A DNA stretch of 45,315 bases from an uncultured Spartobacteria bacterium. Lineage in GTDB: Bacteria; Verrucomicrobiota; Verrucomicrobiia; Chthoniobacterales; Chthoniobacteraceae. The stretch spans positions 1-45,315 of the forward strand of contig CAIYUV010000274.1 of assembly GCA_903929475.1 (NCBI GenBank). The letters run 5' to 3'. Positions 41,755 through 45,315 of this stretch are shown in pieces (position 1 is the stretch's first letter; each line of letters begins with the position of its first letter). Made by a program: the position numbers and the translations under genes. Under the pieces are notes generated by a model. That model was not told the DNA's origin. It saw nothing but the letters and a program-made list of their open reading frames with translations, and did not search any database.

Positions 41755-43041
41755 ATGAAAGTCTCCGCCTATCTCTCCACACTACTCGCTCTCGCTTCGT
41801 TCGCCTTTGGCGAAAATAATGTGCCGCCTGCGGGTTTCACTGCACTTTTCAACGGGAAGGATCTTGAAGGCTTCCGTGGCGGCGACACGGCAGATCATCG
41901 CGCGTATGCGACGCTGCCGGATGCGGAGAAGACGAAATGGACGGAGGATATGCGCAAACACTGGAAGGTGGAGGGCGGCGAATTGCTCAACGACGGCAAC
42001 GGAAAATATGCGACGACGGAAAAGGAATACGGGAATTTCGAGCTGCTGGTGGACTACAACATGGCGCCGAAGGGCGACTCGGGGATTTACCTGCGCAATG
42101 TGCCGCAGGTGCAGATTTGGGATCACACGAATAAAGGTGAATTCAAGAACGGCGCGGACAAGGGCAGCGGCGGGCTTTGGAACAACAGCCCCGGCGCTCC
42201 GGGAAAAGATCCCCTGGTGCTCGCGGACAATCCCGCAGGCGAGTGGAATCATTTCCGCATTGTGATGATCGGCTCGCGCGTGAGCGTTTGGCTGAATGAC
42301 AAGCTGACCGTGGATCACGCGATTCTGGAAAATTTCTACGACCGCAAAACACCGGTTCCCGCGAAGGGGCCAATCTGCCTGCAAACGCATGGCGCGCCGA
42401 TCAAGTGGCGGAATATTTTCATCCGCGAGATCGGCGGCGAGGAGGCGACGAAGCTGCTCGTCGAAAAAAGCGCGAAGGGTTTTGAGACGATTTGGAACGG
42501 GAAGGATTTCGAGGGTTGGGCAGGGCCGGTGGATCAATACGAGGTGGTGGATGGCGCCATCGTTTGCAAGAAGGGCAAAGGCGGCACGATTTACACCAAG
42601 GAAGAGTATTCGGACTTCGCAGTGCGGCTGGAATTCAAGCTGCCGCCAAATGGCAACAACGGACTCGCGATTCGCTACCCCGGAACCGGCGACACGGCCT
42701 ACGAAGGAATGTGTGAGAACCAAGTGCTGGACGATAACTACAAGGGCATAGATCCGCGGCAGGCACACGGCTCGGTGTATGGCATCGCAGCGGCGGCGCG
42801 CGGCTACCAGTATCCCATCGGCGAATGGAATTACGAAGAGGTGTGGGTGAAAGGCTCGCGCATCAAAGTGGAACTAAACGGCACGCCGATTCTCGAAACA
42901 GACGTCAGCAAGATCGACCCGAAGACTTTCATGGCGGGTAGCAAGCATCCGGGATTAGAGCGCACGAGCGGGCACTTCGGCTTTGCCGGGCACAACGACC
43001 CCGTGATGTTCCGCAACATCTCGATCAAGAAACTCCAGTAG
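41755..43041 (+). CDS. Secreted protein with two DUF1080 (3-keto-glycoside hydrolase-like) domains
   Basis: 428 residues from the ATG at 41755 with signal peptide MKVSAYLSTLLALASFAFG. Two related lectin-type folds: GFTALFNGKDLEGFRGG ... FELLVDYNMAPKGDSGIYLRN in the first half and FETIWNGKDFEGWAGP ... FAVRLEFKLPPNGNNGLAIRYPG in the second. DUF1080 proteins include 3-keto-disaccharide hydrolases; paired with exported dehydrogenases they take part in glycoside oxidation-cleavage. It diverges from the DUF1552 gene; the 145 bp between them should hold both promoters. Confidence 0.92.
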   Translation: MKVSAYLSTLLALASFAFGENNVPPAGFTALFNGKDLEGFRGGDTADHRAYATLPDAEKTKWTEDMRKHWKVEGGELLNDGNGKYATTEKEYGNFELLVDYNMAPKGDSGIYLRNVPQVQIWDHTNKGEFKNGADKGSGGLWNNSPGAPGKDPLVLADNPAGEWNHFRIVMIGSRVSVWLNDKLTVDHAILENFYDRKTPVPAKGPICLQTHGAPIKWRNIFIREIGGEEATKLLVEKSAKGFETIWNGKDFEGWAGPVDQYEVVDGAIVCKKGKGGTIYTKEEYSDFAVRLEFKLPPNGNNGLAIRYPGTGDTAYEGMCENQVLDDNYKGIDPRQAHGSVYGIAAAARGYQYPIGEWNYEEVWVKGSRIKVELNGTPILETDVSKIDPKTFMAGSKHPGLERTSGHFGFAGHNDPVMFRNISIKKLQ

Positions 43042-43114
43042 AGTTCGGCGTCCGCGTTCTTTCAGTGAAAACGCTCATCGCTCGTGCTTCGGAAGCCACT
43101 TGGTGATCGAATCA

Positions 43115-43531
43115 TCAGCCCCTCGGCGCAATGAGCGTGACCTTTGAAAAATAGGTCGAGTAACGCGCGTCATCACGCGAGAGGAGTTGGTGACCCGCCA
43201 CTGCAGCATGCGCGCCGATATAGAAATCCGGCAACGGCGTATCCCGCGAGCCACCCCGCAGCCGATATTCGCGATGTGCAGCGGCGGCGATGGTGGATGC
43301 TTCAAATGGGAGCGGTTCTTTCAAAAATCCCGCCTGTGCCAGCCACGCATCGAGCCTCGCCCAATCGAAGTCAAAAGCGGGTGCCACCTCTGCGCAGATG
43401 ATGGGGTTCACCGCCACCGCGCCACTCGTCTTTGCCTTTCGTAATTCGGCAGACGACCACGCCAGCCAGCGCGCGTCGGCAGTCAGAATGTCCAGGAGGA
43501 CATTCGTATCCACGAGAGTCGTCCCGCTCAT
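43115..43531 (-). CDS. PIN-domain toxin (VapC-like), second pair
   Basis: 138 residues. MSGTTLVDTNVLLDILTAD holds the first catalytic Asp; NPIICAEVAPAF the Glu; TPLPDFYIGAHAAVAGHQLLSRD the later acidic residues. VapC-type ribonuclease. Its ATG shares one base with the antitoxin stop (taatg). Unrelated in sequence to the first pair beyond the PIN fold. Confidence 0.92.
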   Translation of the reverse strand: MSGTTLVDTNVLLDILTADARWLAWSSAELRKAKTSGAVAVNPIICAEVAPAFDFDWARLDAWLAQAGFLKEPLPFEASTIAAAAHREYRLRGGSRDTPLPDFYIGAHAAVAGHQLLSRDDARYSTYFSKVTLIAPRG

Positions 43532-43746
43532 TAGACCTCTCCTCGCGTCTCGCGCATCCGCTCATCCGTCGTCAGCTTCCCTTTTGCAATGCCGCTGCTC
43601 GCCGCAAGCCATGCGTCAAACCCCGCCACTTCTGCTTCACCGCGAACCTTGCCCTCCCGCGTCTCGTGAATGAATCGCTCCAACTCCGCCAATTCCTCCA
43701 CAGACAAACTGGGAACCACAGCTTCGATTTCAGCAACAGTGCTCAT
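43531..43746 (-). CDS. Antitoxin-like partner of the second PIN toxin
   Basis: 71 residues from the ATG at 43746; upstream codons are not conserved-looking. MSTVAEIEAVVPSLSVEELAELERFIHETREGK is a helical N terminus typical of small antitoxins, followed by a Trp-containing tail (FDAWLAASSGIAKGKLTTDERMRETRGEV) that could bind the toxin. One-base overlap with the PIN gene supports coupled expression. Confidence 0.75.
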   Translation of the reverse strand: MSTVAEIEAVVPSLSVEELAELERFIHETREGKVRGEAEVAGFDAWLAASSGIAKGKLTTDERMRETRGEV

Positions 43747-43846
43747 GCACGCACCATGCCCGACTTTCTGCGGAGAGTCAACGCGTGGCAGGGGAAACAA
43801 GAGTCAATCCCTCGGCGCTAGCGCGAATATTCTGCCCCTACTTCCG

Positions 43847-44494
43847 TCATGGTTGAGAGCTTGGTGAGCGTGCGAGACTGGGAGAGCGGACAACAAATGC
43901 CTTCTTGTCGGAAGGCGTATAGGCCAATTCGATAGAATCTCCCCGGTAGAAATTAGTGTCGGGCGGGAAAGTAGTGTCAGGAAAGTAAATCAACAATAAG
44001 TGATGCGTGGCGAAATCGCGAGGCACCTTCGATAACTTCGCTGACTGGCACAAGTCATCGATGATCTTGGAATCGCTTGCGATGACGAATGTATATGTCG
44101 TGCCGTCGCTGAAACTCGTGTGCATCTCGTGCTGGTAAATCGGCAACGAATTGGGTGCGGCCTCCCAAACCAGCCTCCGAAATCGGGAAATCGGCTTGGA
44201 GCCGATATACGAAGTGACGAGCATGGTGACAAGTAGCGACAGCGCGACTGCGGCAGAAATAGTAGTGCCGATGAGTCGCCCTGCCAAAATTGCGATAATC
44301 GCTGAGATGCCTACTAAGATGATGAGACCGAAACTGTAAATACTTACGAGATAACTGCCCGCCGAGGAGACGCCGGCAAAAAAGCTGCCGTTGCCGAAAT
44401 CGAAGCAAAGGGAGATGAACGCCGCCGCTAAAACGCCAAATGCCACGGCTATACCCAGCGGCATCGAGAATTTTCTGGGGTTTCGGAGGATCAC
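43847..44494 (-). CDS. Membrane protein of unknown function
   Basis: 215 residues from a GTG at 44494 (or ATG at 44464). Three hydrophobic segments in the first half (PLGIAVAFGVLAAAFISLC, YLVSIYSFGLIILVGISAIIAILAG, ISAAVALSLLVTMLVTSYIG), then a soluble C-terminal region of about 115 residues with YQHEMHTSFSDGTTYTFVIASDSKIIDDLC. No family recognised. It may sense or anchor something at the envelope. It lies downstream of the small frames 44678-44939 on the same strand, with 183 bp between that hold nothing I can support. Confidence 0.7.
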   Translation of the reverse strand: MILRNPRKFSMPLGIAVAFGVLAAAFISLCFDFGNGSFFAGVSSAGSYLVSIYSFGLIILVGISAIIAILAGRLIGTTISAAVALSLLVTMLVTSYIGSKPISRFRRLVWEAAPNSLPIYQHEMHTSFSDGTTYTFVIASDSKIIDDLCQSAKLSKVPRDFATHHLLLIYFPDTTFPPDTNFYRGDSIELAYTPSDKKAFVVRSPSLARSPSSQP

Positions 44495-44677
44495 AGTGCG
44501 AGAACGCCTAACATCCTTCTATCCCGCACACGTGCAGGGGTTGTTGGTGGATGAATGTTGGTATCATGGAGGTGGCGTTTGCGGATGCCGACGGAAATGG
44601 AGCGGGAGTTTTCTGTCGAGAGGAAAGATTCTCTACTTCCCAAACCGCCAAGACCCGCGCTGGCATCACTGCGATTT

Positions 44678-44803
44678 CTAATGGTGTTGGCATTGTGCGA
44701 ATAGACCAAGAAGTATAACCACGACGAAGGCGAGCAGGACCATCGTCCACCAAAGGCGAACGACGAAGCACACTAACCACCAGATAGCGCGGAGGAGTTT
44801 CAT
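44678..44803 (-). CDS. Small hydrophobic membrane protein
   Basis: 41 codons, almost entirely Trp/Leu/Val/Phe: MKLLRAIWWLVCFVVRLWW followed by TMVLLAFVVVILLGLFAQC. Positive residues at the start, then one or two membrane spans. Its ATG follows the stop of a 44-codon frame by 1 bp. The hydrophobic pattern is unlikely by chance. Function unknown. Confidence 0.5.
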   Translation of the reverse strand: MKLLRAIWWLVCFVVRLWWTMVLLAFVVVILLGLFAQCQHH

Positions 44804-44804
44804 T

Positions 44805-44939
44805 TTACTTCACAAACCGCCACGCTTCCCGCTTCAGCAACTTCGCCTTCACCTCCAATTCCGCCAACTTCCCTAGATACGCCCGCGAATCCCTTCCATC
44901 ATAGAGCGACATGCGACTGGGAGATTTTTTGAGGCGCAT
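44805..44939 (-). CDS. Small charged protein, upstream of the small membrane protein
   Basis: 44 codons from ATG 44939: MRLKKSPSRMSLYDGRDSRA then YLGKLAELEVKAKLLKREAW and RFVK, a basic N terminus and an amphipathic charged helix. It ends 1 bp before the membrane-protein start, so the two would form a small operon. An internal ATG (MSLYDGRDSRA) is an alternative start. No family recognised; without homologues it is tentative. Confidence 0.4.
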   Translation of the reverse strand: MRLKKSPSRMSLYDGRDSRAYLGKLAELEVKAKLLKREAWRFVK

Positions 44940-45040
44940 ATTGCGGGTGGGGTAGCGGCTCGGTGAGTGGGGTGTCAATGACGGTTTCTGCGCGTCCCTG
45001 CTCCCTACCCGTCCTCCAAAACCCGAAGCCGTTCGGCCAA

Positions 45041-45205
45041 CTAGTGGGAGATGGACTTGATGAGGCCATTCAGCCAGTCGCGCAGTTTATCACTAAAGCG
45101 ATCCGTGGCCTGTCGTTTTCCGCACGTAGGTCGCTTGCCCGAGTTGCACCAAGCACACTTGCCGCAATTGACGCAGACGAACGAGACACGCTCAGCAGCT
45201 CGCAT
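45041..45205 (-). pseudogene. Chimeric cysteine-rich frame at the inner end of the IS3 remnant
   Basis: 54 codons. It begins inside IS-derived DNA and runs out into FVCVNCGKCAWCNSGKRPTC and GKRQATDRFSDKLRDWLN, with several Cys in zinc-ribbon-like spacing, ending GLIKSISH. The part beyond 45175 could be the 3' end of a host gene truncated by the IS. The start inside IS sequence argues against a native intact gene. Confidence 0.35.
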
Positions 45206-45315
45206 TGCGCTCTGAGACTTAATTTCGGGTGCTTGTAATCCACCAACTCGGCACGCCCCTTCACAGGCCGAGTTGTTTGGATTTTTTTACCAGAAAATCC
45301 ACCTTGATGGTCAGC
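45175..45315 (-). mobile_element. IS3-family element fragment (orfA tail with frameshift site, start of orfB), cut by window edge
   Basis: From the right edge the minus strand reads the OrfA C terminus LTIKVDFLVKKSKQLGL and stop (45263-45261). A run of seven A (45288-45282 on this strand) is the expected -1 slippage site; reading on in the -1 frame gives the OrfB start VKGRAELVDYKHPKLSLRAQ followed by CELLSVSRSS, typical of IS3-family transposase N termini. The similarity ends abruptly near 45175, so OrfB, with its DDE catalytic region, is missing on this side: a decayed or truncated copy. Confidence 0.72.

Noticed and set aside
44491-44709. 72-codon minus-strand frame before the membrane protein gene
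   Set aside because: TTG start and low-complexity Ser/Arg content without hydrophobic or domain pattern; a GTGA overlap with the next gene is the only support.

Overview
This window looks like chromosomal DNA of a Gram-negative member of the PVC group, most likely Verrucomicrobiota (soil or freshwater Spartobacteria/Chthoniobacterales-like). This is inferred from gene content: DUF1592 and DUF1552 proteins side by side, secreted sulfatases, DUF1080 and ThuA proteins, a DUF6797 propeller protein, an H-X9-DG-type pseudopilin, and lpxD for lipid A. DNA is G+C-rich with long antisense open frames. No rRNA, tRNA or CRISPR array was seen.

Layout. 1-3 kb: the end of mscL, a Gfo/Idh/MocA oxidoreductase and lpxD. 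3.2-6.8 kb: cysD and a cysN-cysC fusion (sulfate activation to APS and PAPS), split by an FkbM methyltransferase on the opposite strand. 7-16.5 kb: a sulfated-glycan-like cluster with a double-domain sulfatase, a VapBC-type pair, a sulfatase paralogous to the first half of the double one, a LamG/sialate-O-acetylesterase protein and a ThuA protein. 16.5-18.1 kb: an imperfect inverted repeat, an ArsR-type regulator and, directly upstream of the regulator, an 0.8-kb array of 42-bp repeats. 18.1-20.9 kb: an accessory patch with a glyoxalase-fold gene broken by a cassette of four small hairpins, a SIR2-like N-terminal fragment, small orphan genes, a DUF433 antitoxin-like gene, a ThiC-tail-like fragment and a DDAH-type hydrolase. 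20.9-32.9 kb: a methyltransferase and a run of secreted proteins (SGNH hydrolase, beta-helix protein, SBBP-repeat protein, esterase, DUF6797 propeller protein, CAP-domain protein). 32.9-37.8 kb: housekeeping and envelope genes (aat, a pseudopilin, a MurG/MGDG-type glycosyltransferase, a HAD phosphatase, a small lipoprotein, guaA). 37.9-43 kb: DUF1592/DUF1552 pair and a double DUF1080 protein. 43-45.3 kb: a second VapBC-type pair, small membrane proteins and the truncated end of an IS3-family element at the right edge.

Together the genes suggest a heterotroph that exports many enzymes against decorated (sulfated, acetylated) polysaccharides and activates sulfate itself. The least explained parts are the 42-bp phased array next to the ArsR gene, the hairpin cassette in the glyoxalase gene, and the fragments around the SIR2-like gene. 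Functions are read from recognisable motifs and remembered families only; no database search was possible.
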